Below, piece by piece: positions 50,660 through 59,173 of a DNA stretch of 64,000 bases. The translations under genes and the position numbers were made by a program. The notes below the pieces were generated by a model. It worked only from the letters and a program-made list of their open reading frames with translations. It was not told the origin of the DNA and did no database searches. The DNA comes from an uncultured Collinsella sp. GTDB lineage: Bacteria; Actinomycetota; Coriobacteriia; Coriobacteriales; Coriobacteriaceae. Within the stretch, counting starts at the first letter, position 1. Every line of letters begins with the position of its first letter. The stretch is from NCBI GenBank assembly GCA_900546115.1, contig URBQ01000008.1, positions 1-64,000 on the forward strand, written 5' to 3'.

Positions 50660-51110
50660 TCGACAGCTAAAAATACTTGGGCGGCACCCCACCTCATTTA
50701 CTAGATAAGACGAAGCAGCAACAACGTCGTTACCACCCTTCACGGCATGCCGTTTAGATCTTGGAAACCAAAGAGAAGCCGACGGCATATCGAAGGTGAA
50801 TGTTTTTCCGAGAAGTGAACGAGTAAAATCAGTACCCCGTATCATCGACATTTTTATGGGCTTAGTTCCTGCGGTTTTTGCCTAGGAATCCTGCGGTTTT
50901 ATTCGAATAAAGTGTGCATGCTCCAAGGGTCCATATTTACTCGTTCACTTCTCGGAAAAACATTCACCTTCAATTCGATCCTTAACCAAATGGCTCCCCG
51001 GAACATGACCCCGCCTCTCCGCGGCCATATCAAACCTTCATGGTGGGGCGGTATCCTCATGTCCATAAAACTCGCAGGATAAACCCATTATCCAAGGAGG
51101 CACCGCACCC
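50660..51110. other. 451 bp gap containing an inverted-repeat element
   Basis: No coding region recognised. The main content is the 180 bp element at 50792-50971. A palindrome ACGGCATGCCGT lies at about 50740-50751. The right end holds the EamA gene promoter and ribosome site. Confidence 0.5.
50792..50971. repeat. 180 bp MITE-like element with 36 bp perfect inverted ends
   Basis: The left arm (50792-50827, GAAGGTGAATG...GAGTAAA) and right arm (50936-50971) are perfect reverse complements. The 108 bp centre has TCCTGCGGTTTT twice (50867-50878 and 50889-50900, 22 bp apart). No target duplication is obvious. As RNA it would form a very long hairpin. A miniature transposon remnant or a structured RNA gene are the options. 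Confidence 0.8.
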
Positions 51111-51986
51111 GTGTCGTGGGTCGTCGCAGCATTTGCGTCAGCATTCTTTGCCGGCATCACATCCATCTTGGCCAAATGCGGCATCAAGCAGACCGACTCC
51201 GATGTCGCGACGACCATTCGCACCTGCGTGGTACTCGTTTTCGCCTGGGCAATGGCGGGCATTTCTGGATCCATTGGAACCATTGGCAGCATCGAACCCA
51301 GATCCTGGCTCTTTCTCGTCCTCTCGGGACTCGCTACCGGTGCTTCGTGGATCTGCTACTTTAAGGCGTTGAGCATCGGAGACGTCAATACGGTCGTACC
51401 GGTCGACAAGATGAGCACCGTGCTCGCCGCGCTGGTCGCCATCGCGCTTTTTGGTGAGACGAGCAGCCTTGCGGTTAAGCTCATGGGAACCGCTATCGTC
51501 ACCCTCGGCACGTTTTTAATGATCGATAAGAAGCAGTCCGCCAGACCCGAGCAGCAGCAAGACCGGACCTGGCTCGCTTACGCCCTCGGCGCCGCCGTGT
51601 TCGCGGCGCTCACCTCCGTCCTCGCCAAGATCGGCATCGAAGGCGTCGAGTCAAACCTGGCCACGGCGATCCGCACCTGCGTGGTACTGGTTATGGCATG
51701 GGCAATCGTGGCAGCCAAGGGAAAACTGGAGCAGGTCGCGCACGTTGACCGGCGCGAACTCACATTTCTCGCAACATCGGGCATCGCGACCGGAGCATCG
51801 TGGCTGCTCTATTACTATGCCATCGCCGCAGGCCAGGTAAGCGTCGTGGTGCAGATCGACAAACTATCGATTGTCGTATCGGTACTATTTGCGCGCCTGG
51901 CATTCAACGAAAAACTCTCCCGACGCAGCGCCATCGGTCTCGCCCTCATCGTACTGGGCACCGCCGCGCTCGCGATTTGGAAATAG
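51111..51986 (+). CDS. EamA-like transporter with internal duplication
   Basis: 291 residues from GTG 51111 with AAGGAGG 10 nt upstream. Ten helices in two halves that are strikingly alike: SAFFAGITSILAKCGIK versus AAVFAALTSVLAKIGIE, and ATTIRTCVVLVFAWAMA versus ATAIRTCVVLVMAWAIV. GLATGASWICYFKALSIGDV versus GIATGASWLLYYYAIAAGQV continues the match. So the two EamA repeats have diverged little from each other. It probably exports a small metabolite; substrate unknown. Third DMT-family transporter of the window, and the only one without a LysR partner. Confidence 0.87.
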   Translation: MSWVVAAFASAFFAGITSILAKCGIKQTDSDVATTIRTCVVLVFAWAMAGISGSIGTIGSIEPRSWLFLVLSGLATGASWICYFKALSIGDVNTVVPVDKMSTVLAALVAIALFGETSSLAVKLMGTAIVTLGTFLMIDKKQSARPEQQQDRTWLAYALGAAVFAALTSVLAKIGIEGVESNLATAIRTCVVLVMAWAIVAAKGKLEQVAHVDRRELTFLATSGIATGASWLLYYYAIAAGQVSVVVQIDKLSIVVSVLFARLAFNEKLSRRSAIGLALIVLGTAALAIWK

Positions 51987-52243
51987 CGCCGATACCGAGC
52001 GAAATCTAGACGTTCGCAAATCCGTGACAAATGGCATATCCCCGGCCCGTGCGCTACGTTCTACAATGGAGACGTCACGGGCCTTGGCCCAATCTCAATC
52101 ATCCAAGGGGATGTCTTTTTGGTCATTGTTCTTTAGGGAACGGTCAATCGCATACAGACGCAAAACGGCCGTCGAACAGCCGTAGTTTGTTGCGCCGTTC
52201 CGCCTCCGTCATCTGCCATTTTTGCACCTGATAGGAAAGAACA
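51987..52243 (+). other. 257 bp leader with several hairpins
   Basis: A TACAAT -10 (about 52060-52065) would give a leader of about 170 nt. GGGCC/GGCCC, CATCC/GGATG and ACGGC/GCCGT pairs are visible, plus an outer GGAACGG/CCGTTCC closing pair. I cannot match it to a known riboswitch. Confidence 0.3.
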
Positions 52244-52981
52244 ATGCAAACCCAGGAATCTCAATTCTTCCCAAAAGCCAGCAGCTTCGACACGACACTC
52301 GTGCGCTCTAAGATTATGGGTCCGAACCCCCTCAAGCTCTGCGAAGAGCTTCTTCGCGATGCAGAAATCCCCCGAGACGCCCGCGTCTGCGACCTTGGGT
52401 CGGGCGCCGGTATCACCAGCGCCCTACTCGCCCGCGAATACGGGTTGGACACGTACGCTGTCGATCTGTGGAGCGACCCACAGGAAAACAGCGCGTTCTT
52501 TGATTCGCTCGGTATCTCGCGCGACACGATTCACCCGGTTAAAGCGGATGTCTCACAGGGGCTACCATTTGAGCATGACTATTTTGACGCGGTTGTGAGT
52601 ATCGACTCGTACAACTACTACGGCCGTGATCCACACTATCTGGGCGAGCGCCTGCTCCCCTACGTAAAGCAAGGCGGCATGCTTTACCTGAGCATCCCAG
52701 GCATGGTCCAAGATTGCCACGACAATCTGCCCGATTGTCTGCTCAAATCCTGGACGCCCGAGCAGCTCGACTATATGCACGACATATCTTGGTGGCGTGC
52801 CATGATTGAGCCGACCGCTGGCATTGAGATCATCTCGATGCGCCCCATGCTCTGCACGGCAGAAGTGTGGTCGGATTGGCTCGCTTGCGACAACGAGTAC
52901 GCAGCGGGCGACCGCCCTGCCGTTGAAGCGGGCGCGCTCGAATATCTCAACACCATCGCCATTGTGCTGAGGAAGCTCTAA
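52244..52981 (+). CDS. SAM-dependent methyltransferase
   Basis: 245 residues from ATG 52244 with GGAAAG. Motif I is VCDLGSGAGITSALLAREYG; AVDLWSDP is the acidic end of beta-2; FDAVVSIDSYNYYG contains the post-II block. The surrounding pattern (KIMGPNPLKLCEELL at the start) fits class I small-molecule methyltransferases of the UbiE/cyclopropane-synthase-like type found in Firmicutes and coriobacteria. No substrate can be assigned. A long structured leader precedes it. Confidence 0.83.
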   Translation: MQTQESQFFPKASSFDTTLVRSKIMGPNPLKLCEELLRDAEIPRDARVCDLGSGAGITSALLAREYGLDTYAVDLWSDPQENSAFFDSLGISRDTIHPVKADVSQGLPFEHDYFDAVVSIDSYNYYGRDPHYLGERLLPYVKQGGMLYLSIPGMVQDCHDNLPDCLLKSWTPEQLDYMHDISWWRAMIEPTAGIEIISMRPMLCTAEVWSDWLACDNEYAAGDRPAVEAGALEYLNTIAIVLRKL

Positions 52982-52988
52982 ACAGCAA

Positions 52989-53020
52989 CGCGCGAGGCCG
53001 TAAACAAACGGCCTCGCGCG
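52989..53020. terminator. terminator after the methyltransferase
   Basis: CGCGCGAGGCCGT (52989-53001) pairs perfectly with ACGGCCTCGCGCG (53008-53020), followed by GCTTCTTTCTT. Confidence 0.85.
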
Positions 53021-53111
53021 GCTTCTTTCTTAATGAGTTTTGAAGCAGACAGACAGCTGTTACATCCTTACGCCGGGCTTGGGATGCTTGTATTGACCGT
53101 GCGCCACCGTA

Positions 53112-54401
53112 CTACTTGCGCAGCGGCTTGGGAAGCGGAATGCCGGCGGCGATAACAGCGGCGATGATCATGCAGACGATGCCCTTGAGCGGGAAGCACA
53201 TGAGCAGCAGGCCCACGACCATGACGGGCTGACGCATGACGGCGCCCATCGTCGAGGCGGTGCAGACGGCGACGCAAAAGACCGGATCTGCGCCGGTGAG
53301 GATGGCAAGGCCATAGCCCAGGCTCACACCCGAGAAGATAACCGGGAAGAAGTGGCCGCCGCGCCAACCAAGGTTGATGAGGGCGGGCGTCAGCATGGCC
53401 TTAACAAGACCGGTCGCGATAAGCACGCCAGCGGGAATGGTCAGATAGGTTTCCATGAGCACATCGGCCTGGGTCTCGCCGGCAAACATGGTGTAGGGCA
53501 GGACCGTGCCACAGATGGCGAGCGCCAGGCCGGCCAGCATGGCCTTGACGACCGGGCGCTCCCCTATTGCATGGGACAGTGCCTCGCTTGCATGCTCAGA
53601 GACAAAGTACAGCCAACCGCATACGGTGCCGACCAACGCCAGCGGAATGAACCAGACAAGTTCCAGGTTACCCACCTGGGCGGCCTCGAACCTGGGCATA
53701 CCCATGCCGCCGCCCACAAGCTGGCCAAGCAGCAGGTAGGTGCCCAAACCGCCAGCGATCGCGATACCGTAGACCACGGTCTTTTGCGCCTTGGGCAGCT
53801 TGATGGTGATCTCGTCGGACGCAGAGCCCTCGTCGCCGTCGGCGCTACCGGCGAGCGGCGCCACAAAGCCAAACACGGGCGCGGTGAAGAGCGCCGTCAG
53901 GGCAGCTTGGGTACCCAACAGCGTGAGCTCCCTAAACTCGGCGCCAAAGCGGCGCATGCGGTCGCCGACCCAGCTGCACAGACCCGCGATGACGCCGGTC
54001 AGGCCGGCCTCCGGTCCAATGCTTCCGCCAAACAGCAGCGGCAGCAACGCCGCAAGCGAAAGCTTGCCCAGGTTGTCGTACGGGTAGCGGCCGTCGCGCT
54101 TTACTTTGGCCATCACCTGGTTGAGGTCATCGGTCTTGGTGCCCGTCATCTTTTCGTACAGACCGATCAGCAGACCGCCCAGCAGGCAGACGAAAAACGG
54201 GTACGGCAAAAAACCGAACGGACCGCTCGCGAGCTCGGGCGAAGCGACGCCCAGCATATGGGGGATCTCGGTCCATAGATAGTCGATGCCGTGCTCCATC
54301 GCGAAAAAGAACAGCCAGACCGCGGCACCTGCGAACGCACCGGTCACGGCAACGCTCGCTAAAAACAGCGCGCGGTTTGTGGGTTTGGCAAGGTTATCCA
54401 T
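53112..54401 (-). CDS. ClC-type chloride channel/antiporter
   Basis: 429 residues from ATG 54401 with GGGAGGA. GGSIGPEAGLTG is the GxGxPE signature whose glutamate gates the pore. GWRGGHFFPVIF matches the GxFxP segment of the chloride filter. About 14-18 helices and no CBS domains. Family members move chloride in exchange for protons or as channels, often in acid tolerance. An acidic insert DGDEGSASDE (about 196-205) is unusual. Flanked by a TACAAT -10 at 54441. Confidence 0.9.
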   Translation of the reverse strand: MDNLAKPTNRALFLASVAVTGAFAGAAVWLFFFAMEHGIDYLWTEIPHMLGVASPELASGPFGFLPYPFFVCLLGGLLIGLYEKMTGTKTDDLNQVMAKVKRDGRYPYDNLGKLSLAALLPLLFGGSIGPEAGLTGVIAGLCSWVGDRMRRFGAEFRELTLLGTQAALTALFTAPVFGFVAPLAGSADGDEGSASDEITIKLPKAQKTVVYGIAIAGGLGTYLLLGQLVGGGMGMPRFEAAQVGNLELVWFIPLALVGTVCGWLYFVSEHASEALSHAIGERPVVKAMLAGLALAICGTVLPYTMFAGETQADVLMETYLTIPAGVLIATGLVKAMLTPALINLGWRGGHFFPVIFSGVSLGYGLAILTGADPVFCVAVCTASTMGAVMRQPVMVVGLLLMCFPLKGIVCMIIAAVIAAGIPLPKPLRK

Positions 54402-54440
54402 CGGGTCCTCCCGCGGTCAAAGTCGACATAGATACGCTTT

Positions 54441-54446
54441 ATTGTA
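54441..54446 (-). promoter_or_regulatory. -10 box for the ClC gene
   Basis: Minus-strand TACAAT 40 bp upstream of the start. Confidence 0.4.
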
Positions 54447-54526
54447 GGGCGAGCGTTGTCCAGACGAGCCAACCATCTGCGCCCCAAACGACACCATTGA
54501 GTGCCAGGGCACTACGGATGCGAACC

Positions 54527-55060
54527 TCAACTCCCAATAATCGAGGCAATCTCGCGCAAATCGTCGGCAAAGTAGATGCCTTGCTGGCGCTGCGGACTCG
54601 ATAAGCCCTTATCGATCATATGCCCGAGCAGCGCCTTGAGGTCGTTGTAGTAACCGTCCAAGTTATACAGGATGCACGGAGCACTTAGGTGTCCCAACGA
54701 TACCGCAGACATGACCTCGGCAATCTCCTCGAGCGTGCCCGTGCCACCCGGAAAGGCGATAAACGCATCGCCGAGCTCGATCATCTTGGCCTTGCGCTCG
54801 GCCATATCGCTCGTCACGATAAGGTCGTCGATGCCATCGTGCTGATACTCCGCCTCGATAAAAAAGCTTGGCTCCACGCCGGTCACATGCCCGCCAGCAT
54901 CGAGCACGCTATCGGCAAGCGCGCCCATCAGGCCCGACTTGGACCCGCCGTATACCAGCGCGTGACCGCTGGAGCCAATCCATGTGCCGAGCTGGCGCAC
55001 CGCAGGCAGAAACGCAGGGTCATTGCCGACGCTGGCGCCCAGATACACGGTGATATTCAT
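54527..55060 (-). CDS. LOG-family nucleotide phosphoribohydrolase (TIGR00730)
   Basis: 177 residues, ATG 55060 with GAGGGGGA. VYLGASVGNDPAF at the N-terminus, ALVYGGSKSGLMGALAD, and PGGTGTLEEIAEV with MAERKAKM upstream are the LOG signature and catalytic residues (Arg, Glu, Glu). LOG enzymes cleave nucleoside monophosphates such as cytokinin riboside phosphate to base plus ribose phosphate; in bacteria the natural substrate is often AMP-like. It is followed closely by no partner; the potassium channel gene lies 36 bp upstream. Confidence 0.92.
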   Translation of the reverse strand: MNITVYLGASVGNDPAFLPAVRQLGTWIGSSGHALVYGGSKSGLMGALADSVLDAGGHVTGVEPSFFIEAEYQHDGIDDLIVTSDMAERKAKMIELGDAFIAFPGGTGTLEEIAEVMSAVSLGHLSAPCILYNLDGYYNDLKALLGHMIDKGLSSPQRQQGIYFADDLREIASIIGS

Positions 55061-55096
55061 ATTCAGTCCCCCTCGTCGTGACGCACGGCGCCCGTT

Positions 55097-55522
55097 CTAG
55101 CGTTGGCGTCGGCGATATTCGTGCACGCGGCGCGACAGGTCAGCGAGCTCGTCACGATCGAGCTCTTCCAAATGCTCAAGATCATCCATAAAGCGCGCCA
55201 TGGTGTCCTTTTGGCGCAGTTTAATGAGCGTATTGCAGTAGTTCACCGCCACACCCGTGAGCATGGCGATGTAGAAGATGCTGATGACGCTCAGGACGAC
55301 GGTAATAGCGCGGGCGACCGGCGTTTCGGCCGGGATATCGCCAAAGCCGATGGTCGAGACCGTCTCAAAGCTAAACCAGAGACCATCGCCAAACGTAAGG
55401 GTCGCGGGCTCGGACAGCCAGACCGCCGTCGAGCACAGCAGGTAGAAGATAAGAAACAGGCCCGTGATGCGTGCAAAGCCAGCCTGGCGCAACACGTCGG
55501 CAAGCGTCCTCAACTTGTTCAT
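55097..55522 (-). CDS. two-helix potassium channel
   Basis: 141 residues from ATG 55522 with AAGGGG 5 nt upstream; longer in-frame readings run into the repeat array and are excluded. Helix 1 is about residues 17-36. A pore loop with the selectivity filter TIGFGD follows, then helix 2 (about 73-95). An acidic coiled-coil-like tail with EELDRDELADLSRRVHEY ends the chain. It belongs to the Ion_trans_2 group (KcsA-like topology). No RCK domain. The promoter TGGGACAAT lies at 55564-55572. Confidence 0.9.
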   Translation of the reverse strand: MNKLRTLADVLRQAGFARITGLFLIFYLLCSTAVWLSEPATLTFGDGLWFSFETVSTIGFGDIPAETPVARAITVVLSVISIFYIAMLTGVAVNYCNTLIKLRQKDTMARFMDDLEHLEELDRDELADLSRRVHEYRRRQR

Positions 55523-55563
55523 CGCGACCCCTTTTCCCAGACGCCCAATCACATTCGCTCGGT

Positions 55564-55572
55564 ATTGTCCCA
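55564..55572 (-). promoter_or_regulatory. extended -10 (TGGGACAAT) for the potassium channel gene
   Basis: 42 bp upstream of the start, embedded in the same GGGGGAGGCG context as the rlmA promoter, and next to a C-type repeat array. Confidence 0.45.
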
Positions 55573-55590
55573 CGCCTCCCCCGCAAACGG

Positions 55591-55679
55591 AACTAGTCAT
55601 TGGGGACGTTCTTAAATGACTAGTCAAACAAGAACGTCCCCGATGACTAGTCGTTTAAGAACGTCCCCAATGACTAGTC
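55591..55679. repeat. C-type array: GACTAGTC every 27 bp
   Basis: The self-complementary site GACTAGTC (first copy AACTAGTC) starts at 55591, 55618, 55645 and 55672, exactly 27 bp apart. The 19 nt spacers hold GGGGACGTTCTT or its complement. A related, less complete array is at 40547-40616. Confidence 0.9.
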
Positions 55680-55744
55680 GCCAGTGCCGGGCGCGACCAC
55701 TTAGCGGCGCGTCCGGCAGCTGGGCCAGCTGAGCTGGTATCCTA

Positions 55745-58582
55745 ATGCGGTACCGTCTCGACTCGATCGGATTGCATGTGAAACCTTCCGCCGTCCTTCG
55801 CTTAGCTCTATATCGCACCCTAGCCGTCGCGCTTGCCGCACTCACCGTGCTGAGCGCCGTCATGCCCACCCCGGCCTTTGCCGCCGACTCCGACCAGCAG
55901 GTCAAGACGGTCCGCGTCGGCTGGCTCGTCAACAACGCAGGCTTCCAGGAAGGCATGCCGGGCGAGCGCCTCTCGGGATGGGGTTATGAGTACCTCCAGA
56001 CCCTCTCGTACTACACGAAGGGTTGGCAATACGAATACGTTCCTGGCACTTTCACCGAGCTTTTGGACATGCTCGAGGCGGGCGAAATCGACCTCATGCC
56101 CAACATCTCGTATTCGGCAGAGCGCGAGCAGAAGCTGCTTTTTTCCTCAAACCCCGAGGGCACCGAGCGCTACTACATCTACGCCAAGCCCGATCGCGAC
56201 GATCTGGCCAAGGGTGACCCCCAAGCGCTCCAAGGCCTCACCATCGGCTGCAACTCTGGCGTTATGCAAACCTTCGTCGGCCAGCAGTGGCTCGCCAACG
56301 AAGGCGTCACTTGTACTTATAAAGAAATCGACACCGGCAGCGCCCTCTTTGACGCGCTTTCAGACGGCGAGGTCGACGCCGTCATCATGAACGACACCAT
56401 TTCGTCGCCCGATGCGTCGCCCATGTTCTACGTAGGCTCGAGCGACTACTATTTTGCCGTCCCCAAAAGCCGCCCCGATCTGATGAACGATATCAACTCG
56501 GCCATGGCAGCAATCAACCGCACCAACCCGCGCTACAACGACGAAGTCAAATCGAGCTACTCGGCCCAAAACAGCGGCTCGTCATTGCTCACCGGCGTCG
56601 AGCGCTCCTGGCTAAAAGCAAACGGCAACACCATTACGCTCGGCTATCTGAAAAACCAACTTCCCTACTGCACGCAAAACGACGACGGCGAGATGGAAGG
56701 GTCGCTCGCCTCGCTTGCAACGACGCTGCACGACAAGTTTGACATTACGGTTAAAACAGTCGCGTTCTCGAGCAACAAGCAAATGACCAAAGCCCTTTCC
56801 AAAGGAACCATCGATGTCGCGCTGCCGCTGTTTCGCGACTACTGGCTTGCCGAGCAAGGGGGAGCCGTCCAGTCAAACCCGATGGGAACGGTCTCCCTGA
56901 CCGCCATTCACAGCAGCAACAACCTGGACGGCGACCTTAAGAATATCGCTTGTACAGCGAATGCGATCGTCAACCGTTTTGAGCTCGAGAGCCTATTCCC
57001 CGACGCAACGGTAACCGAATATCCGAGTCCCGAAGAGGCGCTCAAAGCCCTCAATAAGGGGACGGCAAGTTGCATCATTGTCCCCAGCACGCGTCTGCAA
57101 ACCATCCTTGACGCCCACGACATCGAGGACTTCGAAACACAGGAACTCACCAACACGGCGCAACTATCGTGCTTGATTTCGCGCGGCAAACCCGAGCTGT
57201 TGGGAATCATTAATAAGGGCATCATCAATGCAGGCGAATCGCTCTCTGCAAGCAGCTATTCCCCCACATCGTACTCGGCGCAAGAATCGGACACGTTCCG
57301 GTTTATCTACCGCAACCGCATCGCCGTTGCGACCGTTATCATCTGCGTATTGCTCGCCGGCATCGTCGTCCTTATCTGGTCGCTTCATCGCGCGCAGCAG
57401 GAACGCCAGAAAGCCGACGCCGCCAACGCCGCCAAAACCGCTTTCCTCACGCGCATGAGCCACGATATCCGCACACCGCTCAACGGCATGCTGGGCCTTA
57501 TCGAAATTGAGGAATTGAAAGAAGGCGACATGCAGGTCGCCAGGGAAAGCCGCGCCAAGGCGCGTGTTGCCGCCAACCACCTACTGTCGTTGATTAACGA
57601 CATCCTCGAGATGGGCAGGATCGAGGAGTGCAAAGTGACGCTCGAGCACGAATCATTCAACCTCAAAGAGCTGTGCGACAATGCGCTCGTGCTGTGCAAG
57701 CTCCGCGCATCTGATCGTGGCATAACAATGCTCGACACCAGCGAGCCCTACGCTGTCGACCAATACATGATCGGCAGCCCCACCCATATTCGACAAATCC
57801 TCGTCAACCTGCTCGACAACAGCATCAAGTACAACAAGCGCGGTGGCACCGTCACATTCTCGTCGACTGTCAAACCGCTCGATGACGAGCACGCAATGTT
57901 TTGCTTTAACGTCTCGGACACCGGCATCGGCATGTCGCCCGAGTTTCTTAAGCACATCTACGAACCGTTTGCCCAAGAAGGCAACGATGCCCGCAGTAAA
58001 TTTCAGGGAACTGGCATGGGCATGCCGATCGTCAAATCGCTCATAGACATGATGGGCGGCGCGATTGAGATTTCGAGCGAGGTTGGCGTGGGAAGTACGT
58101 TCAACGTCCAGATTCCGCTCGATATCGACAAGAACCCTCAGGCAAGAGAAGGTGCGGCCGAGCAGGCGATCAGCTGCTCGCTTGCCGGCATGAACGTTCT
58201 TTTGGCCGAAGACAACGAGCTCAATGCCGAAATTGCCCAGGCCCTGCTCGAAAGCGAAGGCATCGTCGTAACTCGCGCCGCCGACGGCAACGAAGCGGTC
58301 GAACTATACACTAGTCGTCCCGCCGGCAGCTTCGATGCGATCCTGATGGACATCATGATGCCGGGTATGGATGGCTACGAGGCAACTCGCGCGATTCGTC
58401 TGAGCGAGAAGGCCGATGCGGACGACATCCCCATCATCGCGCTCACCGCCAACGCCTTTGTCGAGGACGCCAAGGCGGCGCACGATGCCGGTATGAACGC
58501 CCATCTGCCCAAACCGCTCGACTTTAACAAGCTCAAAAACATCCTCGCCCACATCAAGAAAAACGGAACCGTTTCGCTATAG
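55745..58582 (+). CDS. hybrid sensor histidine kinase with two solute-binding-type input domains
   Basis: 945 residues from ATG 55745; GTG 55781 is an alternative and neither has a strong ribosome site. A signal peptide ends near PAFA-ADS. Two tandem bacterial solute-binding (SBP_bac_3) domains occupy about 50-275 and 285-515. They are extracytoplasmic, like the Venus-flytrap domains of BvgS/EvgS. One membrane helix (about 525-548) leads to HisKA with phosphorylated His573 (MSHDIRTPLNG). An ATPase domain (N-box LLDNSIKYN, G-box DTGIGM) follows, then a receiver domain with Asp869 (LMDIMMPGMDG). No Hpt domain or DNA-binding partner is adjacent, so the output must be elsewhere. The ligand is unknown. 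Confidence 0.92.
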   Translation: MRYRLDSIGLHVKPSAVLRLALYRTLAVALAALTVLSAVMPTPAFAADSDQQVKTVRVGWLVNNAGFQEGMPGERLSGWGYEYLQTLSYYTKGWQYEYVPGTFTELLDMLEAGEIDLMPNISYSAEREQKLLFSSNPEGTERYYIYAKPDRDDLAKGDPQALQGLTIGCNSGVMQTFVGQQWLANEGVTCTYKEIDTGSALFDALSDGEVDAVIMNDTISSPDASPMFYVGSSDYYFAVPKSRPDLMNDINSAMAAINRTNPRYNDEVKSSYSAQNSGSSLLTGVERSWLKANGNTITLGYLKNQLPYCTQNDDGEMEGSLASLATTLHDKFDITVKTVAFSSNKQMTKALSKGTIDVALPLFRDYWLAEQGGAVQSNPMGTVSLTAIHSSNNLDGDLKNIACTANAIVNRFELESLFPDATVTEYPSPEEALKALNKGTASCIIVPSTRLQTILDAHDIEDFETQELTNTAQLSCLISRGKPELLGIINKGIINAGESLSASSYSPTSYSAQESDTFRFIYRNRIAVATVIICVLLAGIVVLIWSLHRAQQERQKADAANAAKTAFLTRMSHDIRTPLNGMLGLIEIEELKEGDMQVARESRAKARVAANHLLSLINDILEMGRIEECKVTLEHESFNLKELCDNALVLCKLRASDRGITMLDTSEPYAVDQYMIGSPTHIRQILVNLLDNSIKYNKRGGTVTFSSTVKPLDDEHAMFCFNVSDTGIGMSPEFLKHIYEPFAQEGNDARSKFQGTGMGMPIVKSLIDMMGGAIEISSEVGVGSTFNVQIPLDIDKNPQAREGAAEQAISCSLAGMNVLLAEDNELNAEIAQALLESEGIVVTRAADGNEAVELYTSRPAGSFDAILMDIMMPGMDGYEATRAIRLSEKADADDIPIIALTANAFVEDAKAAHDAGMNAHLPKPLDFNKLKNILAHIKKNGTVSL

Positions 58583-58624
58583 TTTGTGCTCACCCACCAT
58601 GCACAGTTAGAAAGGAAGCCAACG

Positions 58625-59104
58625 ATGTTTAGGCCCCTGCGTCGAAAGAAACGCGCCATCACTGACGAGGAAGCACGCAAATTGCTTGCCGCCTGCAAGC
58701 GCGGCGTCTTTGCCGTCAACGGCGACGATGGCTACCCTTATGCCATTCCCGTCAACTACTTCTTTGACACCGAGCACGACAAGATTTATTTCCATGGCGC
58801 CAAGGCTGGCCACAAGGTCGATTCACTCAAGCGTGACGACAAAGTCTGCTTTACCGTGTACGGCAACGAGTGGTACAAGGACGATGACTGGGCTCCCTAC
58901 GTTATGAGTACCGTGGTCTTTGGCCGTTGTCGCCTGGTAGATGAGACACCTGCGTTTATCGAGGACAAAGTCCGCCAGCTCGCGCTTAAGTACTACCCTT
59001 CTGCCGAAGAAGTCGAGGAGGAAATCGCCAAAGATATCAAGGGCGTCCAACTCTACGAGATTTCGATTGAGCATCTTTGCGGCAAGCAGATTCATGAAAA
59101 GTAA
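58625..59104 (+). CDS. pyridoxamine 5'-phosphate oxidase-family flavoprotein (NimA-like)
   Basis: 159 residues from ATG 58625 with AAAGGAAG. The split-barrel pattern is clear: GVFAVNGDDGYPYAIPVNYF, KIYFHGAKAGHKVDSLKRDD and VCFTVYG. A C-terminal VFGRCRLVDETP and KGVQLYEISIEHLCGK match the NimA/Rv1155-like branch of FMN-binding proteins. Some of these reduce nitroimidazoles; the normal substrate is unknown. It starts 43 bp after the kinase gene and may be on the same transcript. Confidence 0.87.
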   Translation: MFRPLRRKKRAITDEEARKLLAACKRGVFAVNGDDGYPYAIPVNYFFDTEHDKIYFHGAKAGHKVDSLKRDDKVCFTVYGNEWYKDDDWAPYVMSTVVFGRCRLVDETPAFIEDKVRQLALKYYPSAEEVEEEIAKDIKGVQLYEISIEHLCGKQIHEK

Positions 59105-59131
59105 GCTCAGAAACAGGTCTTGCAGATAGCA

Positions 59132-59171
59132 ATATGGTCCGGTTCCAACCAACATTGGAACCGGGCCATAT
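59132..59171. terminator. bidirectional hairpin between flavoprotein and kinase genes
   Basis: ATATGGTCCGGTTCCAA pairs with TTGGAACCGGGCCATAT over 17 positions with one wobble. The flanking genes converge. T runs are short. Confidence 0.7.
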
Positions 59172-59173
59172 GC

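Noticed and set aside
50792..50971. Complete insertion sequence
   Set aside because: Only 108 bp between the arms and no transposase frame.
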